Notes under the pieces: model-generated
Told to the model about the DNA's origin: nothing
What the model saw: the letters and a program-made list of their open reading frames with translations, nothing else
Databases searched by the model: none
In this document: positions 33,005 to 43,056 of the stretch, piece by piece
Layout of the letters: each line of letters opens with the position of its first letter
Position numbering within the stretch: position 1 is the stretch's first letter
Program-made: the position numbers and the translations under genes
From: Zygosaccharomyces rouxii
Lineage: Eukaryota > Ascomycota > Saccharomycetes > Saccharomycetales > Saccharomycetaceae
Reading direction: 5' to 3'
DNA length: 64,000 nt
Assembly: GCF_000026365.1 (NCBI RefSeq)
Contig: NC_012993.1
Coordinates: 248,001 to 312,000 of the forward strand

Positions 33005-33163
33005 TCAGTGTAGGTATTTCGACTGGGACGCGAGTGAAAGTAGTGCGCAACTGGCTAGGTACCCTAGCAGTTGGAAAAATGCCCTTCGAGATAGCTGTAT
33101 CTCTTGGAGCGTTGTGTGTGATTTGGCGAAAATATCCCTAATCTGTCTGAAGAAGAATATCAT
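33005..33163 (-). CDS. MCO6: Small mitochondrial protein, YJL127C-B/MCO6 counterpart
   Basis: A 52-codon gene that a length cutoff would miss. It starts at ATG 33163 inside a longer open frame (33005-33313) whose upstream part is low complexity. The product begins with a basic, amphipathic segment (MIFFFRQIRDIFAKSH) and ends with a hydrophobic stretch (residues ~28-47, AFFQLLGYLASCALLSLASQ), so it looks like a small single-span membrane protein. S. cerevisiae annotates YJL127C-B, as I recall also 52 residues and mitochondrial, between PBS2 (YJL128C) and SPT10 (YJL127C) on the same strand. Equal position, strand and length make orthology likely, but I did not align the sequences. The function is unknown. 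Confidence 0.7.
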   Translation of the reverse strand: MIFFFRQIRDIFAKSHTTLQEIQLSRRAFFQLLGYLASCALLSLASQSKYLH

Positions 33164-33309
33164 TTGTTGGTTTATTCTTTCTCTTGGTCTCTTTCTTGCC
33201 CTGTGTGTGAGTGTGTAGAAAGTTAATGTCAATGCGAAAAAAAAGGTAGGGTGTTCGTGGAGTCCGTGTCTATGTATATGTGTATATTCGGAACTCTTCG
33301 TTATTAATA

Positions 33310-35058
33310 TCACAAGTTCCTGTCTTGTTCTTGACTGGCGGTAAGTGGGTTTTCACCAAAGCTTAAAATTGTACTACTATCTATTACCGGTACTGTTCCT
33401 GGCGTGGAAGAATTTGAATTGTTATGCGTTCTTTCTCTATCTAGAGGAAGTGTGTATTTTCTTCTTTTCCTTGCGCGTTCTTCTTCGACAAATTTGTTGA
33501 ACGTATTCATTTGATCATCTGCCGGTGTAGCCTCATTTTCTAACTCAACTCGTAAGCTGTCTTCGTCTTCTTCTTCGTCTTCTTCCTCGGCGTCTATGTC
33601 GTCTCCTTCATCTTCAAGCTCAACATCGACGTCCTGTTCTTCATCCCCTTCCTCTTCCGCTTGACTGCTTATCGCAGCGTCTTCTTCTTCTTGCTCCTCT
33701 TCCTCTTCTTCTTCCTCTGGCTCTCTTGTTCCTCGCTTTTGCAATGACCCTACGACTGCTTCAGCAACTTTCGATAGTTGATTTGAATTATTCATCTCAT
33801 CATCTGCATTCATATTTGGTAGCATCCTTGCTTGTTTAACTGGGGATGATGGCGCTACAACGACACCAACACCGTCCGGTTGTCTGAATCTACATGCGGG
33901 ACAATTTGCAATTGTCTGGCATACAGTACTTTTAATTCCTTTCCAATGATATTTTTCCACAATTTGTGTTGTTAATTTATTGATTCCAGGATGATCTAAT
34001 AGATGCATGTCTAATGCAATTTCTCGCTGTCTTTGAGGTTCCAATATAACTTCACGACCCTTGGTGTATAATCTACCATTAATTAAAGTATGATGCTTAG
34101 CGTTAACTCGTATTCTAGCTTTTTCGTTTCTATCACAAGATGGCGGATAAGTTCCCGTTAAAATGTAATGTTTAAGCCTCTCATATTTTGCAATTTCATC
34201 TTTTCTTTCAGTATCTTTAACTTTAACAACATCCATGTGTTTGGTAATATGAGTAAACTGTTGACCATAGATAAAAGAATTCACCGGTACATCAAATCCT
34301 TTTAAAATTCCTGATTCTGGTAATTGACCAATTTGTTTAAAGTTAAGATCGTCGAGTATTCTCCTAATCCCCACATTTGTACTATAAATTAGTGGAAAAA
34401 CGCAGGATCCGAATCCTAGTTTCATTGACCATCGTATAAATGTCTCAACAAGTGTTCTACCGATTCTTTTACCTCTAATACCTGCATTTACCACAAAATT
34501 ACCCGTTACAACATGAGCTGATCTACCAGGATACGCTGGTTGGATTGAAAAATATCCTAAACATTGTTGCTCCCATTGAATGCTTAGATTTAAATTCTTA
34601 CGTTGCTTACGTCTTTTGTACTGTGTAGTATTCCTTGTTGTAGAAACATCAGTGCCATAGTTGTTCCTTAGTTCTGTTTCTTCATTATTTCTACTGTAAT
34701 CTAATTCTGGGACTTCACCAAGTACCATCACACATAAGTGCCCATCGGGATGGAACCAAACTTCTTTGAATTCTTGTAAGGTCAATTTTTCATAGTAGGG
34801 GAAAGTCCCACCTTTTTCGATCTCCATGTTGAATTCATCTAATAGAAATGTTAATAAGCCCATTGGTAATAATTTAGAATTCGCAGGAATTGGATACATT
34901 GTTGCTATAGTTTCACCATCTTTTAAGAGAATAGTATGAGGTTGTAAAGGCGTCAGTATTTGATCTTCATCGATTCTTTCTTCGTGAACAACCGCATTAA
35001 TAGAACGTGAATCCTTTGAATCGCGACTGTTGAGTAAACTTCCTAGATCACCAGTCAT
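33310..35058 (-). CDS. SPT10: Histone gene regulator with GNAT and integrase-like zinc finger
   Basis: Sequence-specific activator of core histone genes with a putative acetyltransferase domain; 582 residues (S. cerevisiae 640). The central region (about residues 110-260) has the GNAT-like fold, including VNAGIRGKRIGRTLVETFIRW, the acetyl-CoA binding pattern. It is followed by an H-H-C-C zinc-binding module like that of retroviral integrases, with HLLDHPGINKL near residue 351 and CQTIANCPAC near 380. In S. cerevisiae this module is part of the domain that recognises paired histone UAS elements. The tail has a long Glu/Asp tract near 440-525. The acidic repeats make the C-terminal length variable. 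It is divergent from NIT2 with a 220-base shared promoter, as in S. cerevisiae. Confidence 0.93.
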   Translation of the reverse strand: MTGDLGSLLNSRDSKDSRSINAVVHEERIDEDQILTPLQPHTILLKDGETIATMYPIPANSKLLPMGLLTFLLDEFNMEIEKGGTFPYYEKLTLQEFKEVWFHPDGHLCVMVLGEVPELDYSRNNEETELRNNYGTDVSTTRNTTQYKRRKQRKNLNLSIQWEQQCLGYFSIQPAYPGRSAHVVTGNFVVNAGIRGKRIGRTLVETFIRWSMKLGFGSCVFPLIYSTNVGIRRILDDLNFKQIGQLPESGILKGFDVPVNSFIYGQQFTHITKHMDVVKVKDTERKDEIAKYERLKHYILTGTYPPSCDRNEKARIRVNAKHHTLINGRLYTKGREVILEPQRQREIALDMHLLDHPGINKLTTQIVEKYHWKGIKSTVCQTIANCPACRFRQPDGVGVVVAPSSPVKQARMLPNMNADDEMNNSNQLSKVAEAVVGSLQKRGTREPEEEEEEEEQEEEDAAISSQAEEEGDEEQDVDVELEDEGDDIDAEEEDEEEDEDSLRVELENEATPADDQMNTFNKFVEEERARKRRKYTLPLDRERTHNNSNSSTPGTVPVIDSSTILSFGENPLTASQEQDRNL

Positions 35059-35278
35059 AATATACTATGCTGTGAGAATTGAAATAGAAACCGCCCGCAC
35101 GCCCAACGAAGTTCCTTTAGGCTCTACCAAATGACCTTTGATTTCTGTATTCACACTTTGTTTCCATTGAATATTCCTTGATAGTTGATGAGGTTAGAGT
35201 CATCACTACTTGCGCGATGTTTCAATCATTGTTGTAATACATAATAAAATCGAACAGTATATAAAGACAAACAACCAC

Positions 35279-37353
<2,075 letters not shown>

Positions 37354-37376
37354 TCATCTCATCTCATCTCATCTCA
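37354..37376 (-). promoter_or_regulatory. Tandem GATGAG repeats upstream of TRM61
   Basis: On the minus strand this stretch reads as about four head-to-tail GAGAT units, giving several overlapping GATGAG cores. GATGAG is the core of the PAC element (GCGATGAG) bound by Dot6/Tod6 at ribosome biogenesis genes. The position just upstream of TRM61 fits a promoter role, but the GC flank of a perfect PAC is missing. Confidence 0.35.
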
Positions 37377-37422
37377 AATTTTTCAAGACCGTGTTACACG
37401 ACTCTTAGCTATTATTATTACT

Positions 37423-37980
37423 CTAGTACATATCCGATTTATGGAAGTCATAAAGTATACCGTAGCGAGCCAATTGTTTGCCCTTGATGGTTTCTTGCTT
37501 AAATCTTGACTCATCGTGGATCTGTTTTGCCTTTAGGGCATCTCTGAAAGGAATACGTTCCATCGTTTCCAATGGTTGATCCTCCTTATCGATATCAACT
37601 TCACCTAACATAACGACATTTTCACCACGTACCATGAATAGACCTCTGTATTCCTCTGCATACTTGTTCTTTTCAGTAAAGTATATCCTTTCCACACAAT
37701 GTTCTAGTATGAGATTGGCGTATTGATCAAAAGTTCTTAGTACACCGAATAGCATCTTACCATCACGTAAAAGCACAAACACTTTACGATCTACTGAACC
37801 TACGATAGCTGCAGTTGTGGTAAAATTGTACTGATCAAGGTATAAATCAGCTTCTCCCTCAGTGATTTTCTTGTGATGATGTTGTTGTGTTGTATTCACA
37901 GGAGCATTGGTATTTACATTGACATTAGGAGCAAAAGGACTCTGCTGATGTTGTAAAATTTCGATGTTACTCTCTACCAT
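37423..37980 (-). CDS. LSM1: Sm-like protein of the cytoplasmic mRNA decay complex
   Basis: Lsm1 is the defining subunit of the Lsm1-7 ring, which binds the 3' ends of deadenylated mRNAs with Pat1 and promotes decapping. The product is 185 residues (S. cerevisiae 172). The Sm fold spans about residues 50-125: the Sm1 motif in VFVLLRDGKMLFGVLRTFDQYANLILEH and the Sm2 motif in RGLFMVRGENVVMLGEVD. The N-terminal extension (about 45 residues) is rich in Asn, Gln and His. The C-terminal helix region (RFKQETIKGKQLARYGIL) is characteristic of Lsm1. I start at ATG 37980; four codons further up there is only a GTG. The gene follows TRM61 and precedes FMP46, combining YJL124C with YKR049C. Confidence 0.95.
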   Translation of the reverse strand: MVESNIEILQHQQSPFAPNVNVNTNAPVNTTQQHHHKKITEGEADLYLDQYNFTTTAAIVGSVDRKVFVLLRDGKMLFGVLRTFDQYANLILEHCVERIYFTEKNKYAEEYRGLFMVRGENVVMLGEVDIDKEDQPLETMERIPFRDALKAKQIHDESRFKQETIKGKQLARYGILYDFHKSDMY

Positions 37981-38182
37981 AATTTGTTGCACTTTGAAAG
38001 CTCTCTTGCTCTACAATTCCATTCACACGTTCCACTACTAAAGTGTTCTTTACTTTGGTACTCTAGTTTGAATTTTTTCTTACATGAAATAAGATTCGAA
38101 CTGAACTTAACTTAAAAAAGCGTCACTACTAAACAGCAAGAACATAAGTAAAGGTACAAGAACTACAAGAGATCATTTTAGG

Positions 38183-38548
38183 ATGTCATTATTTCGATCA
38201 TTACAACATCAACCTCGTGTGATAACACTTTTTACACATAGTCTACAACAAAATTCGAGCCAAAGGATCCTTGAGTCTTTAAGGGCCAATACATCAGGCA
38301 AATTCAAATTCGAACTAGAGAGTAAATTTCCAACTTTAGACCAACTGAGGTACATGCAATCTGTTAATCCAACTATTCTCTCAACACAAGTACCAAATGT
38401 GAAAAGTGTCTTGGCGAAGCCATCTCACGACCCTCTTTTTCAAAGTGAATTAGAGAAATGTGTAAAAGGGGGTCAGTGGAATCCCAACAGCTCAATGTGG
38501 GTCGATTGGGAGCAACAGCGCATGGGTAATGAACGATATGAATGGTAG
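38183..38548 (+). CDS. FMP46: Putative mitochondrial redox protein, thioredoxin-like fold
   Basis: A 121-residue protein matching S. cerevisiae FMP46 (YKR049C, 133 residues), a mitochondrial protein with a predicted thioredoxin-like fold (DUF1687). Matching segments from memory include the N-terminal MSLFRSLQHQPRVITLFTH, the KFPTLDQLRYMQS helix and the end-region KGGQWNPNSSMWVDWEQQ. The C terminus is about 12 residues shorter than in S. cerevisiae, stopping soon after GNERYEW. There is no CxxC pair; the two-part thioredoxin active site is not present. It is the first YKR gene after an unbroken run of YJL genes, showing the interleaved ancestral order. The gene has its own 200-base divergent promoter with LSM1. 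Confidence 0.9.
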   Translation: MSLFRSLQHQPRVITLFTHSLQQNSSQRILESLRANTSGKFKFELESKFPTLDQLRYMQSVNPTILSTQVPNVKSVLAKPSHDPLFQSELEKCVKGGQWNPNSSMWVDWEQQRMGNERYEW

Positions 38549-38628
38549 GTTGAAGTACAAGGTACATAGTACATACATGCAGACATATACATACGACTAT
38601 TCTCTTTTTTCAAGTTTATTCGTTATAG

Positions 38629-40101
38629 TTAAAATCCCATTCTCTTGATAACGTAATTTTGAGCTACCACGCCGAAAGCGACGTTTAATCCATCTTCAAC
38701 CCAATCTCTAACCCAATCGCTTGGGTCAACATCTTCATCCTCGTCATCTTCTTGTTGTTGCTGTTGCTGTTGCTGTTGTTGCTTTCCCTCTTGTTCCTTT
38801 CCCTCTTGTTCCTTTTTACCCTTTGTCTTCCACTCGGAATCACCTTCTAGCCAGCTTACCCATTTTAGAGGGAAGCTTTGAGACCTAGTGATTGTGGAAA
38901 CATCGTTGGTAATGTCCTTTAGCACAACGGTAAAACTAAAATTTCCTGGCTGATGAGGATCTGTAGTAACAATTTCATTTTCGTCTTCTTGCTTCGTGGG
39001 GATAGCTATTGGTAAGATTGAAATAAAGATATCACTGATACGATCCTCTTGATCATCTTTTTCGTCATCGTCTGCGTCTTCTCCATCTTGTTCCTGCTCT
39101 TGTCTTTCATTGGTTGCAGTTGAGTGAGCCTCCTTTTGCCTCATAAACTCTTCATGAGCTTTTTGGAAAAGCTTGATTGAGTTTTCTAAATTTGCAAATG
39201 CTAATTTCTCACCATCTGTTATCTTACCTGTAAAAATGTTTAACTTTGGTTGCTGGCTGGTAAAATGAAAGTTCATCTCATCTTCCGTTCTATGAGGATG
39301 ACCCCATTGATCTGAAAATACTCTAATGCCCCCCTGTACTTGAGAACTAAAGACTTCATCGAATTTTTGGTCTACAATAGTTTGTAAAAATGAGAAATTC
39401 ACCAAATCATGAACTAAATGAATTCTCAACACTTCTTCAGTTTCTCCGACCACAATTTTTTGCAAATTTCTTGCTAAGTCTGTAATTGTATTTGTATTGA
39501 GCCTTGAAGTCAAATCTAATTGTTCTTGTGCTAAACGAGTCTTAATTTGTGAGGCTTGTTCTGTTGTCTTGGACCAAAAGTTGGAAACAGTTGCTGATCC
39601 TGATGAAGACCACCAATTTGAAAAGGAAGTAATTGGATCATTCAACGGTGTGTCTTCTCTAGATTCGACTGGTGTGCCTTCTCTATGAAACCCTTTAGAT
39701 TCCTTTGGTGGCACCTCCTTTGGCTGCTCCTTCTTTGGTGGTTCCTGTTTTGGTGCCTCTTCCTTTAGTGGTTCCTGCTTTGGTAGTTCCTGCTTTGGTG
39801 CCTCTTCCTTTGGTGGTTCCTCCTTTGGTGGTTCTTCCTTTGATGGTTCCTCCTTTGATGGTTTCATCTTTGATATTTCCTCTTTCTTCTTTTCTTGAGC
39901 CTCTTCCTTCTTGGGGACGCTCAAGTTACTCTTTTCCAATTCATCTAAAAAGTCCATAATGTCTTCATTCCCCTGTTTACCACCGCTTTTCTTCTCTTCA
40001 GTCTTCTCCTTCTTATCACCTTTACTATCAGCACCTCCCTTAGCCTCTGGTAACGATTCCAAGAATTCGAAAACGTCGTCTTCCTTACTCTTATCAGCCA
40101 T
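38629..40101 (-). CDS. MTC1: MTC1-type protein with Lys-Glu-Pro repeats
   Basis: Counterpart of S. cerevisiae MTC1 (YJL123C, about 478 residues), a poorly understood protein reported to associate with COPI vesicles and ribosomes and named for genetic interaction with cdc13. The product is 490 residues. Residues ~85-145 are a degenerate repeat of a KEEPPKEE / KQEPPK type. The middle region (WWSSSGSATVSNFWSKTTEQ onward) is the conserved part and is predicted globular. Towards the C terminus come an acidic stretch and a polyglutamine run of about ten residues (CAA/CAG repeats at 38752-38783), then the conserved end DWVRDWVEDGLNVAFGVV. I start at ATG 40101 (MADKSKED), as the frame extends only two codons to a TTG. 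Confidence 0.88.
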   Translation of the reverse strand: MADKSKEDDVFEFLESLPEAKGGADSKGDKKEKTEEKKSGGKQGNEDIMDFLDELEKSNLSVPKKEEAQEKKKEEISKMKPSKEEPSKEEPPKEEPPKEEAPKQELPKQEPLKEEAPKQEPPKKEQPKEVPPKESKGFHREGTPVESREDTPLNDPITSFSNWWSSSGSATVSNFWSKTTEQASQIKTRLAQEQLDLTSRLNTNTITDLARNLQKIVVGETEEVLRIHLVHDLVNFSFLQTIVDQKFDEVFSSQVQGGIRVFSDQWGHPHRTEDEMNFHFTSQQPKLNIFTGKITDGEKLAFANLENSIKLFQKAHEEFMRQKEAHSTATNERQEQEQDGEDADDDEKDDQEDRISDIFISILPIAIPTKQEDENEIVTTDPHQPGNFSFTVVLKDITNDVSTITRSQSFPLKWVSWLEGDSEWKTKGKKEQEGKEQEGKQQQQQQQQQQEDDEDEDVDPSDWVRDWVEDGLNVAFGVVAQNYVIKRMGF

Positions 40102-40823
40102 CTTCAATCTAACTAATTTCTTCTATATACCCTCACCAGCGATGTAACGTGTTTTAGTCGTTACACTTCAACTAGCTCTTGTAATTCCTTATAATTTGAA
40201 GTGAAGGAAAGATTGGTTAGAAAGTTTATAAGGTTCACGCTCTTCGAGTCTGTTTTCCTTGAATGTTCATAGGCGATGTTGAAGGGCGAAGGATCAACTC
40301 GGTCTAGACTAAAAGCCGCATTGGGAACAGCAAGGGATTTTCCTGATTTTGATGCATTATCAGGTTACCAAGTGCATGAGCGTGGAGTCGCTGTCGCCAG
40401 TCCATACGATAGTCGTGTTTAGTTAATCCCACTCATTCCATGGGCTTTCGCGATAGGGATCTGAATATACTATTAATATTACACTTCTACTACACTACTA
40501 CTACTACTACTGCTACCACTGTTGTTCCTTGCGTCTCGCGATTCCTCCAGGGTTTCCGTGATTAAAGGAAGCATTGAGATGGCAGTGTAGAAATGCTTTA
40601 CGCCTTGCCGATAAGGATTTGATTACGGCTTTCGATTTTTTACATGGCAGTCTCTTCCGTTCTATCTTGTGCAGTCGATATCTTGTCATCTCATCTCTTC
40701 ACATCGCTTCTTTTTTTCTTCATGTTTACATTATTATGTATAGTGAAAAATTTTGGTAAGTGAAAAATTTCAACTCATCGCTAGTACAAGACATAAGAAT
40801 ATAAAGATAAAAGTAGTCTTGTC
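40102..40823. other. Divergent MTC1-ALB1 intergenic region with a 48-codon ORF
   Basis: About 720 bases. It contains the ALB1 promoter motifs described separately and one ATG-to-stop ORF on the plus strand at 40276-40422 (48 codons, beginning MLKGEGSTRSRLK). That ORF has no low-complexity content but no recognised homologue either. A short ACTACTACT repeat lies near 40490-40515. No RNA gene was recognised. Confidence 0.5.
40744..40781 (+). promoter_or_regulatory. RRPE and PAC elements of the ALB1 promoter
   Basis: At 40744-40754 the plus strand reads TGAAAAATTTT, a perfect ribosomal RNA processing element, with a second near-copy TGAAAAATTT at 40761. At 40774-40781 is CTCATCGC, the reverse complement of a perfect PAC element, GCGATGAG. 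The cluster lies 43-80 bases upstream of the ALB1 start. In yeasts this pair, bound by Stb3 and Dot6/Tod6, marks growth-regulated ribosome biogenesis genes, which fits the role of Alb1. Confidence 0.75.
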
Positions 40824-41285
40824 ATGCCCTCCAAGAATTCTGTCAACAGACCAAAGCTTACTGAGAACCTTCGTCACAAGAACCATGCTCTTGCAAGGAA
40901 AAGAGCAGACCGTGAGAGGAGGGGTTTGATAAATCCACCAAGATCACACGAGGATTCCAAGAGTGGACAAGCCAAATCTGAATCAGTTGACCTATATTTG
41001 AAGGGAAATCCCCAGGGTAGTGTCATCACAACCAAGACCTTGTCAAAGAAGCGTCAACAGAAGATTGAAAGAAATATGAAATATGCAGAGAAGAGGAAAT
41101 TGCTTACTGATGTGCAGGCAAAATTAGAAGATGAGATGGATGTGGAAGATGAGAATGAGCCCAAGGAAGAAAGTAAACGTTCTGTTAAGGACGCATTCTG
41201 GAGCGCATTAGAAGATACTCAAAGTAGTGCAAATCTCTGTCAAGATGGCCAAGGTACAACGCTTGGTGGGCCATTATACCCTTAG
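40824..41285 (+). CDS. ALB1: Shuttling pre-60S ribosome biogenesis factor
   Basis: Small basic protein that travels with Arx1 on late pre-60S ribosomal particles from nucleus to cytoplasm. The product is 153 residues (S. cerevisiae 175). The N terminus MPSKNSVNRPKLTENLRHKNHALARKRADRER is nearly the family sequence. A second conserved block is ITTKTLSKKRQQKIERNMKYAEKRKLL, and the C-terminal end is the diagnostic GQGTTLGGPLYP. The shorter length comes from a reduced linker after LDLYL-type residues. The upstream region carries perfect RRPE and PAC elements. It is convergent with RPE1, with only about 50 bases between the stop codons. Confidence 0.95.
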   Translation: MPSKNSVNRPKLTENLRHKNHALARKRADRERRGLINPPRSHEDSKSGQAKSESVDLYLKGNPQGSVITTKTLSKKRQQKIERNMKYAEKRKLLTDVQAKLEDEMDVEDENEPKEESKRSVKDAFWSALEDTQSSANLCQDGQGTTLGGPLYP

Positions 41286-41334
41286 GGTAATGGATATTCT
41301 GAAATATATATATATAAATATATGTATGTGTAGA

Positions 41335-42051
41335 TTAGGTTAGCAATTTTCTGGATTCCAAGTTTTTAGAAACTTCACCTTTCATGAATGAAATAACTTC
41401 TTCTGGATCCGTTGCGGTGAAGACACTGGTACCTGCGACAATGACGTTGGCACCGGCTTCGGCAGCCTGTGGGATTGTAGCTTTACCAAGACCACCGTCA
41501 ACTTGGATGTCTAAATGTGGAAATTTTGATCTTAGAGTCTCAACTTTAGGCATCATATCGGCCATAAATTTTTGGCCACCAAATCCTGGTTCGACAGTCA
41601 TAACTAGTGCCATATCTAAATGAGGTGCTAATTCGAATAGAACGTCGACTGGTGTACCTGGTTTAACTGCACATGCAGCTCTGATGCCATGAGATTTGAT
41701 TAACTTGACAAGGGATACTGGATCTTTCGTAGCTTCGTAGTGGAAGGTAAATTGATCTGCACCACATTTAGCAAAATCCTCTACCCAACGTTCAGGGTTT
41801 TCAACCATCATATGGCAATCAAAGAATGCAGCTGGTTTGTTTGCAGTGTTGTTGGGGTCATCGCCACGAGGAACTGAACGACGCAAGGAAGTAACGATTG
41901 GTTGTCCTAGTGTAATGTTTGGAACGAAATGACCATCCATGACATCTATGTGTAGCCAGTCTGCACCTGCATTGATGACTTTATGGCATTCACAACCCAA
42001 GTTGGCAAAATCGCATGCAAGAATACTAGGGGCAATAATTGGTTTAACCAT
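41335..42051 (-). CDS. RPE1: Ribulose-5-phosphate 3-epimerase
   Basis: Pentose phosphate pathway enzyme that interconverts ribulose 5-phosphate and xylulose 5-phosphate. The product is 238 residues, as in S. cerevisiae RPE1. It has the full TIM-barrel signature set: [15 protein letters not shown] (metal and acid-base Asp), [26 protein letters not shown], and the phosphate-binding [20 protein letters not shown]. The start ATG at 42051 gives [18 protein letters not shown]. No defect is visible. It is the YJL121C position in the ancestral order, followed here by NAP1 (YKR048C). The sedoheptulose bisphosphatase SHB17, also linked to pentose metabolism, lies about 8 kb to the right. Confidence 0.97.
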   Translation of the reverse strand: MVKPIIAPSILACDFANLGCECHKVINAGADWLHIDVMDGHFVPNITLGQPIVTSLRRSVPRGDDPNNTANKPAAFFDCHMMVENPERWVEDFAKCGADQFTFHYEATKDPVSLVKLIKSHGIRAACAVKPGTPVDVLFELAPHLDMALVMTVEPGFGGQKFMADMMPKVETLRSKFPHLDIQVDGGLGKATIPQAAEAGANVIVAGTSVFTATDPEEVISFMKGEVSKNLESRKLLT

Positions 42052-43056
42052 GGTAAATTAACGAATTGGATAATAAAAGGCTACTTCGTCTATATAGAAC
42101 CATATTTCAGCCAAGAAGCTTAATCATCGAAATTTAGTGTACCTTGAAAGGTCGAGCACACATTGTACAATCGGTGAATGCTCCGCAGTGTGTCCGGGTG
42201 AGAATTATATAGTATGATAGCAAGGGTGACGAAGGGGGAACATAGAACCCAAACCCACACAGCAACTAATTGAGATCTTATAACAATACGTAGTCTGCTT
42301 GATTTCCAAGTATACCAGTTGCTTATGACCTTCTTTTACGTCTTTCTGTCTTACGGTTACTGTTGGTTGTAGGCAACTCGGAGTTACAAGGCGTAAATCG
42401 TTTGGGATCGCCTTCGAGCATATGTAAACTGCCAAGGCTTTAAGTTAAAGGTACACAAATATTCGGATCTATTGTAGTTAATCTTGCTTGGTATGTGCTC
42501 CTGAGACGGTTTGGACAAGTACAGTAGCTGAAATGGTCCATATTATGTGATATTTATATGGTCACGTGCCATTTTTAGAAACCAATTTCATCACTTTTTT
42601 CCTCGATAGCTTCACTTCTAGTAATACATTAACTGGATTCTCCTACCTTCTTGAGTTACAACACTGCTATGTCCGATTTCCGATTCTTGGGTGTTAACGA
42701 ATTTAACGCAAATCTCCCTCTTATATAATATGTCACGTGCTCCGCTTCGTGATGCTTTTTAGGACATTTTTTCAGATTCTGTCATTAGATGACGAACATT
42801 TTCCTCTTTTTCAGTTGAGGAAAAAAATTAAGCTCCTCCAAGATTCTTTGGAATTTACAATCATCGATCAGCAACAGCTTATCATTGATTTGAGTACTGT
42901 TAGAATTAGAATAGTTGATAATCATCCAAGTGCTTTTAGCTTGTACTACTATTTTTTTTCTAGTTGCTTCACTTTAGAGCTAGGTTGCATACCGGGTTTC
43001 AAACAGGTTTGCGCATTTTTGGTCGAAAGTTATCATAGAAATAGTATTCAGTGTCG
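42052..43056. other. Divergent RPE1-NAP1 intergenic region with two CACGTG boxes
   Basis: One kilobase that must hold both promoters. Two identical GTCACGTG sequences at about 42561 and 42732 are E-boxes of the kind bound by Cbf1 or Pho4. The stretch between them is not AT-rich enough to be a point-centromere CDEII. On the plus strand an ORF from ATG 42752 to 43096 overlaps the first codons of NAP1 in a different frame; it has no recognisable features and I do not call it. Confidence 0.55.

Noticed and set aside
42205..42435. 76-codon minus-strand ORF in the RPE1-NAP1 spacer
   Set aside because: It begins with TTG, has no recognisable domain and overlaps promoter sequence.
42561..42740. Possible point centromere because of two CDEI-like boxes
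   Set aside because: No 80-160 bp AT-rich core and no CDEIII-like TTCCGAA element at the right distance.
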